From Desulfovibrio intestinalis (GTDB taxonomy: Bacteria > Desulfobacterota > Desulfovibrionia > Desulfovibrionales > Desulfovibrionaceae), in NCBI RefSeq assembly GCF_014202345.1, contig NZ_JACHGO010000001.1, forward strand, positions 582,696-646,695: DNA of 64,000 nucleotides, written 5' to 3'. The notes beneath the pieces are model-generated. The model did not search any database. It was not told the DNA's origin and was given only the letters and a program-made list of their open reading frames with translations. This document shows, piece by piece, positions 12,879 through 21,812 of the stretch (position 1 is the stretch's first letter; the number at the start of each line of letters is the position of its first letter). The translations under genes and the position numbers were made by a program.

Positions 12879-14635
12879 CAGGAGTGTCCCAAAGGTTCTT
12901 CACCGTTGTCGGCGTTAACAGCGGTACTTTGCGCTTTGCGCTGCTTACGCTTGGCTATCTTGGCTTCTTCTTCGTCACGCAGGGCGCGCCGGAGCACTTT
13001 ACCCACGATAGTTTTGGGCAGTTCCTTACGAAATTCTACAAGGCGCGGCACCTTGTAGCCCGCAAGCTTTTGGCGGCACCATGCAATAACATCGGCCTTG
13101 GTAAGTTCTTCATCTTCCTGCGTCACAACATAGGCCTTGAGTATCTCGCCGCGAATATCGTCGCGTATGCCCACACTCACGGCTTCCTGAATTTTGGGAT
13201 GCTCCAGCAATACTTCATCTACCTCGCGAGGATAGACGTTGTAGCCGCTGACGATGACCATGTCTTTTTTTCTGTCGACAATGTAAAAATAGCCGTCTTC
13301 ATCCATAGTGGCCAGGTCGCCAGTATAGAGCCAGCCATTGCGCAGTGCGCTGGCCGATTCATCTGGACGGCGCCAGTAACCGCTCATGATCTGCGGGCCG
13401 GACACGATGAGTTCGCCCATTTTGCCAGGAGGAAGCGTCAAAGAGCCGCCTTCCATATCCACTATGCGGGCGTCGGTGCCCGGCAGCGGCATGCCAATGG
13501 AATTGGCTTTCTGTCCCTGTTTGCCCAAGGGGTTACAGTGGGTAATGGGTGACGCTTCGGTAAGTCCGTAACCTTCAAGGATGGAGGCTCCGGTTGTTTC
13601 CTGAAACTGGCGGAAAATTTCTCTGGGCAGCGGTGCAGAACCGGACACGCATATTTTGATGCTGTGCAGGTCGAACTGCGCCAGATTTTTTTGCTGCAAA
13701 AGCGAAATATATACCGAGGGAGCCCCAGGAAAAATACTGGGTTTGTGCTTCGCTATCAGGCGCAACACATCCTGCGGCACATAGCGCGGCAGGGGCAGGG
13801 TGGTGGCGGCTAGGGCAATGGGAATGATGAGACCAGTGGTGAGGCCGTACACATGAAAGAAAGGCAGAAGAGAAATGAATGTATGATGGTCTTCGGCCTT
13901 TACGTTGATAATGTCGAGAACCTGGCGGCAGTTTGTGCCCAGGTTGCTGTGTGTAAGCGTTACCCCTTTGGGCAGGCCCGTGGTTCCGCCAGTGTACTGA
14001 AGCATGATCGGATCATGCAGGGGATCGGCAATGGGAGCCGAATAGCGTTCTGCGCCCTTGAATATTTTTTTCCACTCAAAAACGCTTTTTCCGTCGTATG
14101 GGATAGGCGCTTTTTTGTTGCGTGCCTTTTTAAGGCGGTACAACCAGTTAAGAGGAAACGACAGGGCATCGGCAGCGCCGGTAATAATGAAGTTACGTAA
14201 CGGCAGGCGGTCGCGCAAAGCTGAAACACGGGGCCAGAGCAGGTCGAGCATCACAATATGCTCTGCACCGGAGTCCTGCATATTGGCCATAATCTCTTTT
14301 TCCATATACAGGGGGTTGGTCATGACCACCACTGCCCCGGCCTTGATGATGCCCCAAAAGGCTATCACAGTCTGGGGCATGTTGGGCATCATGAGGGCCA
14401 CGCGCTGGCCTGTTTTTACCCCCATCCGCTTGAGCGCACCTGCAAAAAGTTCTGCGGATTCGCGCAATTTTTTATAGGAAATACGAGTATTATGAAAAAT
14501 GATCGCCGGACGGTTGGGATACCTGTCCGCCGCTTCGTCCAGCATGGCGTATAGGGGTTTGTCCCATGTCTCGGTAATGCGGGGGACAAACGCGTCATAG
14601 TGGGCAAACCAGGGACGGTACAATTCTGTGTTCAT
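12878..14635 (-). CDS. fadD: Long-chain fatty-acid-CoA ligase
   Basis: A 585-residue AMP-binding enzyme that activates fatty acids with ATP and CoA. Motifs: P-loop MLQYTGGTTGLPKGVTLTH (about 210-230), EGYGLTEASPITH (about 355), GELIVSGPQIMSGYW and TGDLATMDEDGYFYIVDRKK, the Lys-bearing C-terminal PKTIVGKVLRRALRDEE. The overall profile fits FadD rather than acetyl-CoA synthetase. The C-terminus carries a Lys/Arg-rich tail. AAGGAT lies 4 bases before the ATG. Downstream dtd is coupled to it; upstream ispDF ends 27 bases before. Substrate chain length cannot be read from sequence. Confidence 0.9.
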   Translation of the reverse strand: MNTELYRPWFAHYDAFVPRITETWDKPLYAMLDEAADRYPNRPAIIFHNTRISYKKLRESAELFAGALKRMGVKTGQRVALMMPNMPQTVIAFWGIIKAGAVVVMTNPLYMEKEIMANMQDSGAEHIVMLDLLWPRVSALRDRLPLRNFIITGAADALSFPLNWLYRLKKARNKKAPIPYDGKSVFEWKKIFKGAERYSAPIADPLHDPIMLQYTGGTTGLPKGVTLTHSNLGTNCRQVLDIINVKAEDHHTFISLLPFFHVYGLTTGLIIPIALAATTLPLPRYVPQDVLRLIAKHKPSIFPGAPSVYISLLQQKNLAQFDLHSIKICVSGSAPLPREIFRQFQETTGASILEGYGLTEASPITHCNPLGKQGQKANSIGMPLPGTDARIVDMEGGSLTLPPGKMGELIVSGPQIMSGYWRRPDESASALRNGWLYTGDLATMDEDGYFYIVDRKKDMVIVSGYNVYPREVDEVLLEHPKIQEAVSVGIRDDIRGEILKAYVVTQEDEELTKADVIAWCRQKLAGYKVPRLVEFRKELPKTIVGKVLRRALRDEEEAKIAKRKQRKAQSTAVNADNGEEPLGHS

Positions 14636-14662
14636 GGCGATCCTTATGAATCAGAAGTCGCG

Positions 14663-15907
14663 TTAAAATGAGGAAGACGCTACAGGTGCAGGGGCGGTTT
14701 CCGCCCACGCTGTAACAACTGCATACGCCTTGATGCCCTCGGCGCGGCCCGTAAAACCCAGCCCCTCTTCGGTGCTGGCTTTAACGTTGACGCAGCTTTG
14801 CGGCAGAGCCAGCAAGCGAGCAATGTTTTTTTTGATTTCTTCGCGGTAGGGTGCCAGGCGCGGCGTTTGGGCAACGACTGTCAGGTCGGCATGGCAGAGG
14901 CGAACGCCTGCCTGACGCGCCATGTCGAGAGCCTGATCGAGTAATAGAGATGAAGAGATATTGTCAAAACGGGGGTCTTTATCAGAAAAATGCTGGCCAA
15001 TGTCGCCTAGCCCTGCGCAACCCAACACCGCATCGGTGAGGGCGTGAAGAAGAACATCGCCGTCAGAATGGGCCACAACTTCAGGGCCCGTGGGGATAAG
15101 AATTCCACCAAGTTTCATAGGGCGACCCGGAGCATACCGATGAACATCGTAACCCATGCCTGTGCAGGGGCGCGGAAGGGCCGGGGCATCCTGCAGAAGG
15201 GCCAGGTCATCCGGATTGGTAATTTTCACGTTGGAAACCTCACCTTCGACTATATGTACCTTGTACCCCAAGGCTTCAAGCAATGAGGCATCGTCAGTAA
15301 CGCCCAATCCTTTTTCCTGGGCGTTAAGATGGGCCTGGCGCAGCTGTTCAAGAGAAAATCCTTGTGGCGTCTGAACTGCCACAAGTGTCTGGCGCGGCAG
15401 GGTGCCAGTAACAAGTCCATCAGCAACAGTCTTGATGGTGTCTGTCACGGGCAGGGCCGGAATGGCTCCGGCGATGCCTTGCTGCAGGGCTTCGCACACA
15501 TTGCGGATCAAAACAGGTGTCACAAATGGACGCGCCGCATCGTGAATAAGAACATGACGTGCATCAGCAGGCAGTTCGCGCAGGCCGTTCCATACGGAAT
15601 CTTGCCGCAGCTCGCCCCCGGTCGCCGTGAGCCACGGCAACCCCAGGTCATCAGCGGCATGAAGCTCGCGCAAGCGCTCTTTATGCGCATTATGGTCGAT
15701 TTGGGGAAAAACAAAAACAATGCCGGCAATCGTGGCACTGCGGCTCATGGCTCTTGCTGCATGCCAGTACAGGGGCACGCCACGCCACGAGATAAACTGC
15801 TTGGCGCTGCCGCCTGTGGCAGCAGCAAGACGGCTGCCTTGTCCGGCAGCCAGTAAAATGGCCCAAGGCTTGCTTTGCCCTGGGGGGGGGATGGAAGATT
15901 CAGGCAT
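14663..15907 (-). CDS. ispDF: Bifunctional IspD/IspF enzyme (MEP pathway)
   Basis: A fusion of two non-consecutive MEP-pathway enzymes for isoprenoids. The N-terminal half is the cytidylyltransferase IspD (ILLAAGQGSRLAAATGGSAK, residues about 17-36; VLIHDAARPFV; VQTPQGFSLEQL). The C-terminal half is MECDP synthase IspF (GMGYDVHRYAPGRPMKLGGI, HSDGDVLLHALTDAVLG, GDIGQHFSD and the KASTEEGLGFTG block). I start at 15907; a longer frame to 15964 would run into the RNase P RNA gene. 414 residues, normal for the fusion. The product supplies isoprenoid units needed for the menaquinone made by the mqn genes elsewhere in the window. Confidence 0.95.
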   Translation of the reverse strand: MPESSIPPPGQSKPWAILLAAGQGSRLAAATGGSAKQFISWRGVPLYWHAARAMSRSATIAGIVFVFPQIDHNAHKERLRELHAADDLGLPWLTATGGELRQDSVWNGLRELPADARHVLIHDAARPFVTPVLIRNVCEALQQGIAGAIPALPVTDTIKTVADGLVTGTLPRQTLVAVQTPQGFSLEQLRQAHLNAQEKGLGVTDDASLLEALGYKVHIVEGEVSNVKITNPDDLALLQDAPALPRPCTGMGYDVHRYAPGRPMKLGGILIPTGPEVVAHSDGDVLLHALTDAVLGCAGLGDIGQHFSDKDPRFDNISSSLLLDQALDMARQAGVRLCHADLTVVAQTPRLAPYREEIKKNIARLLALPQSCVNVKASTEEGLGFTGRAEGIKAYAVVTAWAETAPAPVASSSF

Positions 15908-15931
15908 GGCTGAGCCTTTGGCTGACAGTAT

Positions 15932-16293
15932 GCGGGAGTCGGACTGTAAGCCGGGTTCTGTCACAACGGTTGCCCGCGTGTGACCGTCATTCCTCTAGGA
16001 GTGCGATTACTCGCACCCTCAAGCAACCTACCCGGAAGGCTGTGGCCGGGCCAGCCGCCTTCCCTATTTGGTCTTGCTCCGAACGGGGTATGCCGAGCAT
16101 GCCGCGTCACCGCGGCATCTGGTGGTCTCTTACACCACCGTTTCACCCTTACCCGACCGAAATCGGGCGGTTTGCTTTCTGTGGCGCTGTCCGAGGGTCG
16201 CCCCCCCTGGGTATTATCCAGCGTTCTGCCCTGTGGAGCCCGGACTTTCCTCCCCGGGCTTTCACCCGCGGCGACGGTCTGTCCGACTCCCGC
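15932..16293 (-). ncRNA. rnpB: RNase P RNA, bacterial class A
   Basis: The catalytic RNA that cleaves 5' leaders from tRNA precursors. The minus strand begins GCGGGAGTCGGACAGACCG and ends with CAGTCCGACTCCCGC, forming helix P1/P2 ends. Conserved core segments are present: GAGGAAAGTCCGGGCTCC, GGGCAGAACGC, GGGTAAGGGTGAAACGGTG, and near the 3' end ACAGAACCCGGCTTACAG. About 362 nt. No coding gene overlaps it; it ends 24 bases before the chosen ispDF start, so it may be cotranscribed with the zinc-ribbon gene upstream. Ends are accurate to a few bases. Confidence 0.96.
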
Positions 16294-16331
16294 AATCTAT
16301 AGCTGCATGGGCGGCAAAGGACGCCGCACTA

Positions 16332-16367
16332 GACCGGGCCGCGCAATATTCACTGAGCGGCCCGGTC
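16332..16367. terminator. GC-rich hairpin between the zinc-ribbon gene and rnpB
   Basis: An 11-bp perfect stem (GACCGGGCCGC / GCGGCCCGGTC) with a 14-base loop. On the minus strand it lies between the zinc-ribbon stop codon and rnpB but is not followed by a T run there; on the plus strand it is followed by ATTTTC. It may be a weak terminator or an RNA processing structure. Confidence 0.45.
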
Positions 16368-16386
16368 ATTTTCATGAGCAAAAGTT

Positions 16387-17163
16387 TTAGTCAGTCAGCG
16401 GCTGCATCTTGGGAGCGCATTGCGGCGCATCAGTCACGCTAAAGTGCTCGCACCAGAAAATGAGGCGCTGACAGTTGGGGCAGCTCAAAATCTGCTGGCC
16501 GCGCTGCAGTTCAATAAAGGACTGCGGCGGAACGGAAATGTGGCAGCCGGAGCAGATGCCTTCTTTGACGGCAACGATCACGGGGTGCTCAAGCCGTTCG
16601 CGGATGAATTCATAGCGCATGAAGACAGGCTGGGGAATGGCCTTGCTGACATGAGCGCGCTTGGCGTTGAGTTCGCTAAGTGCGGCATTGCCTTTCTTCA
16701 GCTTTTCTTCAAGGCCGTCACGCTTGACTTCAAGCTCGGCTTGAATAGCTGTATGGGTGAGGTCAATTTCGGCCAGCGCGTCTTTTTGGAACTGCAGCTC
16801 TTCAAGAAGAGTCATTTTCTCTTCCTCACGGGAGCGGTTCACTTTTTCCATGCTGTCCATTTCGCGCATCATGGCATGGTATTCACGCGTGTTCTCAACC
16901 TGCATGAGCTTGTTCTTGCTCTTTTTGATACGGGCGCTATCATCATCAATTTCAAGCGAAAGGCGCTTCTGCTGCTCCTGCAGATGCGTCAGTTTGTCCA
17001 CAATGTAGTTACGTTGTGTTTCGCTGGCATTGAAACGCTGTTCAAGCGAATCCAGTTCGCTCGGGGCCCGCTCCATGTCCTGCCGCACGGTGTATATGGC
17101 ATCATCAACTTTTTGCAGCTCAACAAGCTGCTTTATCTGTTCAAAGTAAACGGCATTACTCAT
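16387..17163 (-). CDS. C4-type zinc-ribbon coiled-coil protein (CdsZ/DUF164 type)
   Basis: 258 residues. The first 190 are a long charged coiled coil (LEQRFNASETQRNYIVDKL, IDDDSARIKKSKNKLMQVEN). The C-terminus carries a zinc ribbon with two CxxC pairs, GICSGCHISVPP and LSCPNCQRLIFW. Proteins of this family bind zinc and are cytoplasmic; the function is poorly known. I start at 17163, where GGAGGA lies at good distance, rather than eight codons upstream. The gene lies 20 bases after the Nif3-like gene, a pairing that is common across bacteria and suggests one operon. Confidence 0.87.
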   Translation of the reverse strand: MSNAVYFEQIKQLVELQKVDDAIYTVRQDMERAPSELDSLEQRFNASETQRNYIVDKLTHLQEQQKRLSLEIDDDSARIKKSKNKLMQVENTREYHAMMREMDSMEKVNRSREEEKMTLLEELQFQKDALAEIDLTHTAIQAELEVKRDGLEEKLKKGNAALSELNAKRAHVSKAIPQPVFMRYEFIRERLEHPVIVAVKEGICSGCHISVPPQSFIELQRGQQILSCPNCQRLIFWCEHFSVTDAPQCAPKMQPLTD

Positions 17164-17183
17164 CGAAAAATCCTCCTGGTGAT

Positions 17184-17972
17184 TCATGACAGGGCAACGG
17201 TGCGGAACGGCGAAGCAGAGGGCACAAAGTGCACTGTGAGGCCATTACACCGTTGCTGGAGCACGTGGCACAAGCGGCGCATCATTTCTTCTTCAAGGCT
17301 GTGGTGACCCACGTCCAGAAGGGGTATTTCCGCGTCCAGCGCAGTGTGGTATTTTACATCTCCGGTAATAAACAACTGTGCTCCGGCCTTGTGGGCCGCA
17401 GCAAGAAGCGATGAACCGGAACCGGTGCAATACGCCAGACGGTGTATTTTTGCCGGGGGCGGCCCACTTAGAGTCGCTGTGGAAAGGTCGAGAATGCTTT
17501 CAAGTGCCCGAATTATGTGCTCCACAGTTTGTGGCTGCGGAAGATCACCTGCAAGGCCGTAGCCTAGTATGCGCCCCTCGATTGTTGAGGGCACGGGTTC
17601 GAGCACTGTGAGGTTGACGAGCTTCAAATCTGCTGCAAGCCAGCCGACTGGGCCGCATGGATTGACATCCAGTGATGTATGCGCTGCATACAGGGGCACA
17701 TCCGCGCGAATGAGCAGCCGCAAAACTTCATGGTATGCGTCAAGCTTCGCAGGCAGGGCAGGCTTGAGCGTGAGCGGGTGGTGGCTCAGAATAAACTGCG
17801 CCCCAAGGTCGAGACTTTGCCTCACTGATTGTGGCGTGGGGTCAAGGCACACAGCTACGCTGCTGACCTCTTGCCGCAGGGCCGCCACCTGAAGGCCAGA
17901 AATGTCCCAGGATGCTGCAGCTTCCAGAGGGGCTATTTCTTCAATGGTACTAATTAATTCAGCTACTTGCAT
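17184..17972 (-). CDS. Nif3-like dinuclear metal centre protein
   Basis: A 262-residue member of the Nif3/DUF34 family (also annotated GTP cyclohydrolase I type 2). Metal ligands are seen in the N-terminal FILSHHPLTLKP and YAAHTSLDVNPCGPVGWLA segments and in the C-terminal FITGDVKYHTALDAE and LDVGHHSLEEEM segments, which together form the di-metal site. The substrate is not settled for this family. The ATG at 17972 has GGTGGAG before it; an in-frame extension upstream crosses a terminator-like hairpin and is rejected. The zinc-ribbon gene follows in the same operon. Confidence 0.9.
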   Translation of the reverse strand: MQVAELISTIEEIAPLEAAASWDISGLQVAALRQEVSSVAVCLDPTPQSVRQSLDLGAQFILSHHPLTLKPALPAKLDAYHEVLRLLIRADVPLYAAHTSLDVNPCGPVGWLAADLKLVNLTVLEPVPSTIEGRILGYGLAGDLPQPQTVEHIIRALESILDLSTATLSGPPPAKIHRLAYCTGSGSSLLAAAHKAGAQLFITGDVKYHTALDAEIPLLDVGHHSLEEEMMRRLCHVLQQRCNGLTVHFVPSASPFRTVALS

Positions 17973-18324
17973 GTATGTGCTCCACCATAAAAAAGGGCGC
18001 TTTCTTGCGGTGCAGAGAAAGCGCCAAAAATCACCGGCGTGAAAAGAAATTTGAGCGATACCAACAAGATAGTTTTTATTCCTACCGCTTGGTGCGACGC
18101 CATAATTCACAATGAAACTGGAGCGCACCGTCAGGTTTTGAATTTATGTCACTTAGCGCTAAAAAGGCTGATTGTCAAGGTGGGCTCTTGCAAAGAAAGG
18201 TCTCTCCTGGTCAGGGGGTGCAGCTAAGTAAGTGCCGGCCATCATATTCTTTGTCTGTATAAATAAAGGCGGCGTTGTGCATTTTGTCAGGCCTTTGAGG
18301 CATGACCGTTCGCAATACCCGAAG
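17973..18324 (-). other. Gene-less leader of the Nif3 operon
   Basis: About 350 bases with no supportable gene. The minus strand has a TTGACA box at 18173-18178 with no good -10 box at the normal distance, and a hairpin at 17996-18025 with a T run on the minus strand that ends just before the Nif3 ribosome-binding site. The leader could be an attenuator or simply the end of an earlier transcript. Confidence 0.6.
17996..18025 (-). terminator. Terminator-like hairpin just before the Nif3-like gene
   Basis: A 10-bp perfect stem (GGCGCTTTCT / AGAAAGCGCC, loop 10 bases). On the minus strand it is followed by CTTTTTTATGG, and the T run runs into the ribosome-binding site of the Nif3-like gene (start at 17972). 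This is the arrangement of an intrinsic terminator or attenuator immediately upstream of a gene. Confidence 0.65.
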
Positions 18325-18837
18325 TCAGTACGCTACTTTTTTTTCGCTGCCCAGCCAGTCGCGAAAAGCCTTGCATGCCCCTTCACACGAAAGTTGTTCG
18401 ATGGGCAGGGTTCTTTCTGGCAGGCTTTTTGATATCTCGCAGTAGATGGCTGCATCGTCAAATCCGGCTGCCGCTGCGTCGTCCCGTGTGTTGCAGAAAT
18501 ATATTTTTTCAATGCGCGCCCACCATATGGCGCTCAGGCACATGGGGCAGGGTTCGCAACTCGTGAATATCACTGATCCAGACAGGTCAAACGTCGCAAG
18601 ATTCTGGCAAGCATTGCGTATGGCTACGACCTCGGCATGCGCTGTTGGATCGTTGAGGGGGACAACCCCGTTCATGCCTTCTCCTACTACCTGGCCATCT
18701 TTCACAATCACTGCGCCAAAAGGACCGCCGCCAGTTCGCATACTTTTTTCGGAAAGCTCGATGGCTTTTTTCATGAATTTTTTGTTCGACACTTCTATTG
18801 CCTTTGCAATGTTTGCGTGAGCGTTTTCTTTGCCCAT
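18325..18837 (-). CDS. guaD: Guanine deaminase, CDA/TadA superfamily
   Basis: A zinc-dependent deaminase of 170 residues. The zinc motifs are NDPTAHAEVVAIRNAC (HAE, with catalytic Glu) and FTSCEPCPMCLSAIWWAR (PCxxC). It resembles Bacillus-type GuaD rather than the tRNA enzyme TadA: the GFDDAAIYCEISKSLPERTLP segment and the C-terminal tail with an aromatic last residue fit GuaD. GuaD converts guanine to xanthine in purine salvage and catabolism. No purine gene is adjacent. No strong ribosome-binding site precedes the ATG, so an internal start near residue 22 (MKKAIELSEK) is possible. Confidence 0.85.
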   Translation of the reverse strand: MGKENAHANIAKAIEVSNKKFMKKAIELSEKSMRTGGGPFGAVIVKDGQVVGEGMNGVVPLNDPTAHAEVVAIRNACQNLATFDLSGSVIFTSCEPCPMCLSAIWWARIEKIYFCNTRDDAAAAGFDDAAIYCEISKSLPERTLPIEQLSCEGACKAFRDWLGSEKKVAY

Positions 18838-19463
18838 AATCGACTAAATTTGTTGATAATGGCAAGCTGCTGTTTGCCCCGGGCAGCGTTGCGGTTTAGC
18901 CTTCGCTGCGATAAAGGGATGGTATGAAAATAAGCAATTTTTTTTAAATAGCTCGTGACCTTTTTTTGCCGCAACCACGTAATTCCTGCCCGCACTGTGG
19001 CGGTGTACGCTGCATTGGGGTGTGCCAGTTTGATAAAAAAACTGTGGAAAATCATCAACCGGATATTGCCAATAAAGCGAACGCCTCTGATAGCGTTAAT
19101 CAGCAAGAGAAGGAATGATTTACGGCCACAATTATAATGGATGACCGCAGGAATAAACATATTGCTAATCTTTTGACATCTATCATAGGTGTATCTTGTT
19201 ATGCAAAATAATTATATATCAAAAATTAATTATAGTAATAATTGAATATTTATTGTGCCAGTATGTCATTGCAACGTCAAAGCACCATACGAAAGCGCCT
19301 GTTTGCTGTCTTGAGGCTTGTGTGAAGTACCGATAGAAAAATTTGGTTGTCTTCTCCAAGGTGTTCCAGATGTTTAAGCGGTATTTCAGATAGTTAGTTA
19401 AAACATGCTCTGGTTTTCTGTATAAGCACTTCCAACTTCGGCAATTGCCCGGCACATTCCAAA
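18838..19463. other. AT-rich gene-less stretch between guaD and the sensor kinase
   Basis: About 625 bases between divergent genes. Short frames here have no ribosome-binding site or recognisable product. A TTGACA box at about 19173 faces the kinase gene but the matching -10 (TTGTTA) is weak. I see no RNA gene or repeat. Confidence 0.55.
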
Positions 19464-21080
19464 ATGAATTTTATCAGAAACAACAGTTTGTTTGTCAAAC
19501 TTGTCATTATGGTCAGTCTGGCTCTCTGCCCTCCCATACTTTTGAGTCATCTGGCAAGTTCGTATTTCATTAGCAAATACGGCTTTGAGCAGGCGGAGCA
19601 GACGGTGTCCACCGTGGCGCAGCTTTCAGCGGAAGCTCCTTCCGTCATTGAGGGCATGCAGTCGCCTTTGAATAGCGACGTGTGGCTTCAGATGGTCGAC
19701 TTTTTAACAATGCTCACCAGCGTATCCAACGTTAAATTTATTGTGCTTATTGATATGGATGGCAACCGCATCTATCACCCTGAAACGCCTAAAATAGGCG
19801 CTCATGTTGTGGGTGGAGATGAGGGAAATGCCTTGCAGGGTAAGACGTATATATCTTCTGCCCGCGGCACGTTCGGCTTTTCGCAGCGCGCGTTCAGGCC
19901 TGTATTTGATGAGCATGGCAAGCAGATTGGTGCTGTGATTGTTGGCATTATGTCTAAAGACATTGAAAAAAATGTCTCCCGGCTTACCAGCCCCATGACA
20001 TGGCTGTTCAGCCTGGCGCTGTTGATAGGGGTGCTGTTGGCGGTACAACTTTCACGCAAAATCAAAAAAATTCTTTTTGGGCTTGAGCCACATCAAATTG
20101 CACGGCTTCTTGAAGAGCGCAACGCCATTTTGAGCACTGTTCGTGAAGGCATTATTGCCATTAACAAGAGCAACAGGCTTGTAGTTGTTAATGAGATGGC
20201 CGAGAAAATTCTTCGTTCCGCTGGAGTCAAAGGCGAGTTGCTGGGGCGGCCCGTGCATGAAGTGGTGCCGTCAACAAGGCTTGATTCCATTCTCAACGAA
20301 GGCAAGCCAGAGTACGACTGCGAGCAGAATATCAATGGTCAGGTCATCATGACCAACCGCGCCCCTATTATTATTCAGGGTAAAACTGTGGGAGCTGTGG
20401 CAACTTTTCGGGATATGACGGAGATGCGCGCCCTGGCGGAACGATTGACCGGCCTGAGTAATTATGCTGAAGCATTGCGCTCCAGGTCACATGAATATCT
20501 GAACAAACTACATGTTATTTCTGGCCTGCTGCGCAATAAACGCTATGATGAGCTGGAAGAGTATTTGTCGGACATTATCGGCAGTAAAATACGTGAAACT
20601 TCGTCTATCAAGGTTAATGTGCAAGACCCCATACTTGTGGGGCTTTTGGAAAGCAAATTCAGCCGTGCTCACGAACGTAACGTTACGTTGTCACTGGGCG
20701 GCAGTGGGGTTATTCCACATCTTTCTTCAACGGGGGCGCACGCTCTTGTGACTGTGCTTGGAAATCTTGTGGATAATGCTTTTGATGCCGTCAGTTACAC
20801 ACAGGAAAAACACATAGCCCTGACTGTGCACTGTGATCACGGCACTCTTGTTATAACTGTGGCGGATACAGGACATGGTATCAGCGAAGAGCATATACAG
20901 AAAATTTTTAGCAAGGGATTTTCAACCAAGGGAGCGGGAAGAGGCATTGGTTTGTATATGCTGCTTTTGACCCTTGACGAGCTTGATGGCTCTATTGAAA
21001 TAGACTCTCGTGTGGGACAGGGGACAGCGTTCACCGTGCATGTTCCCTTGTCCAGGCTCACAGACGGAGGACAGGCGTGA
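19464..21080 (+). CDS. CitA/DcuS-type sensor histidine kinase
   Basis: 538 residues. A transmembrane helix (about 10-30) leads into a periplasmic sensor domain (KFIVLIDMDGNRIYHPETPK, then ISSARGTFGFSQRAFRPVFD) of the kind that binds citrate or C4-dicarboxylates, a second helix (about 172-190), a cytoplasmic PAS domain, then the H-box SRSHEYLNKLHVISGLL with the phospho-His near residue 342 and an ATPase domain (LGNLVDNAFDAV, VADTGHGISEEH, GAGRGIGLYMLLL). The gene ends in a GTGA overlap with its response regulator. Likely senses a carboxylate for transport or metabolism; the ligand cannot be read. No ribosome-binding site is obvious. Confidence 0.92.
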   Translation: MNFIRNNSLFVKLVIMVSLALCPPILLSHLASSYFISKYGFEQAEQTVSTVAQLSAEAPSVIEGMQSPLNSDVWLQMVDFLTMLTSVSNVKFIVLIDMDGNRIYHPETPKIGAHVVGGDEGNALQGKTYISSARGTFGFSQRAFRPVFDEHGKQIGAVIVGIMSKDIEKNVSRLTSPMTWLFSLALLIGVLLAVQLSRKIKKILFGLEPHQIARLLEERNAILSTVREGIIAINKSNRLVVVNEMAEKILRSAGVKGELLGRPVHEVVPSTRLDSILNEGKPEYDCEQNINGQVIMTNRAPIIIQGKTVGAVATFRDMTEMRALAERLTGLSNYAEALRSRSHEYLNKLHVISGLLRNKRYDELEEYLSDIIGSKIRETSSIKVNVQDPILVGLLESKFSRAHERNVTLSLGGSGVIPHLSSTGAHALVTVLGNLVDNAFDAVSYTQEKHIALTVHCDHGTLVITVADTGHGISEEHIQKIFSKGFSTKGAGRGIGLYMLLLTLDELDGSIEIDSRVGQGTAFTVHVPLSRLTDGGQA

Positions 21081-21751
21081 TTCGCACAATAATAGTTGAA
21101 GATGATCCTATGGTAGCCGATCTGGCTGCCGGATATCTAGAGCGCATTGATGGGTTTTGCCTTGACCATATTGCCCGCTCAGGCGAGGCCGGGCTGGAGC
21201 TGTTGCAAACGTGCCATGTGGATCTTGTGTTGCTTGACGTTTTTATGCCTGGCATGGACGGTATGGAGCTACTTCGCATTATCAAGTCTCAATTCTTCCA
21301 CTCTGATGTCATTATGATCACGGCGGCACAGAACCGCGAGGATATTTTGAAGGCTCTGCGCCTTGGAGTGGCTGACTACATAGTCAAACCCTTTACTTTT
21401 GAGCGCTTTCGCGAATCAATGTTGCAGTTTCAAGAAAAACGCCGTCTGCTCTTGTCGCCTGAGGTCCCTATGACTCAGGATATTCTGGACAGGCGTATAT
21501 TCATCAAGAAGCCCGAAGGGGTAGCAGGAAGGCCCAAGGGGGTGGATGCGCAAACCCTTGAAACAGTTGTGAGTGTTTTGCGGAAGCAAGTTGCACCATT
21601 CAGCTTGAAAGACATTGAGCAATTAACTGGAATTTCAAGAATTTCTTTGAAGAAGTATTTTGATTATTTAATGGAAGCTGGCAGGCTTGGCAGTGCCAAA
21701 GACTATGGTGGGCAAGGACGCCCCGTGACGCTGTATAACTGGCTTGGTTGA
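21077..21751 (+). CDS. CitB/DcuR-type response regulator
   Basis: A 224-residue DNA-binding response regulator, partner of the kinase. The receiver has acidic residues at VEDDPMVAD, the phosphorylated Asp in LVLLDVFMPGMDG and the Lys in DYIVKPFTFERF. The C-terminal half ends in an HTH that fits the family (SLKDIEQLTGISRISLKKYF, then YGGQGRPVTLYNW). It begins with GTG, has GGAGG 6 bases upstream, and overlaps the kinase by 4 bases. Target genes are not adjacent, unless the small gene that follows is one. Confidence 0.93.
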   Translation: MIRTIIVEDDPMVADLAAGYLERIDGFCLDHIARSGEAGLELLQTCHVDLVLLDVFMPGMDGMELLRIIKSQFFHSDVIMITAAQNREDILKALRLGVADYIVKPFTFERFRESMLQFQEKRRLLLSPEVPMTQDILDRRIFIKKPEGVAGRPKGVDAQTLETVVSVLRKQVAPFSLKDIEQLTGISRISLKKYFDYLMEAGRLGSAKDYGGQGRPVTLYNWLG

Positions 21752-21812
21752 TATTACTTTGGGATTACGGCGTTGCATTCATTCAGCTAAATGCGTTTAC
21801 TGGAGGTGTAGC

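Noticed and set aside
15908..15964. A longer ispDF start
   Set aside because: It would overlap the 3' end of rnpB; the ATG at 15907 is the better start.
18795..19160. A 121-codon minus-strand frame between guaD and the sensor kinase
   Set aside because: It overlaps the guaD start, has no ribosome-binding site and no recognisable domain.
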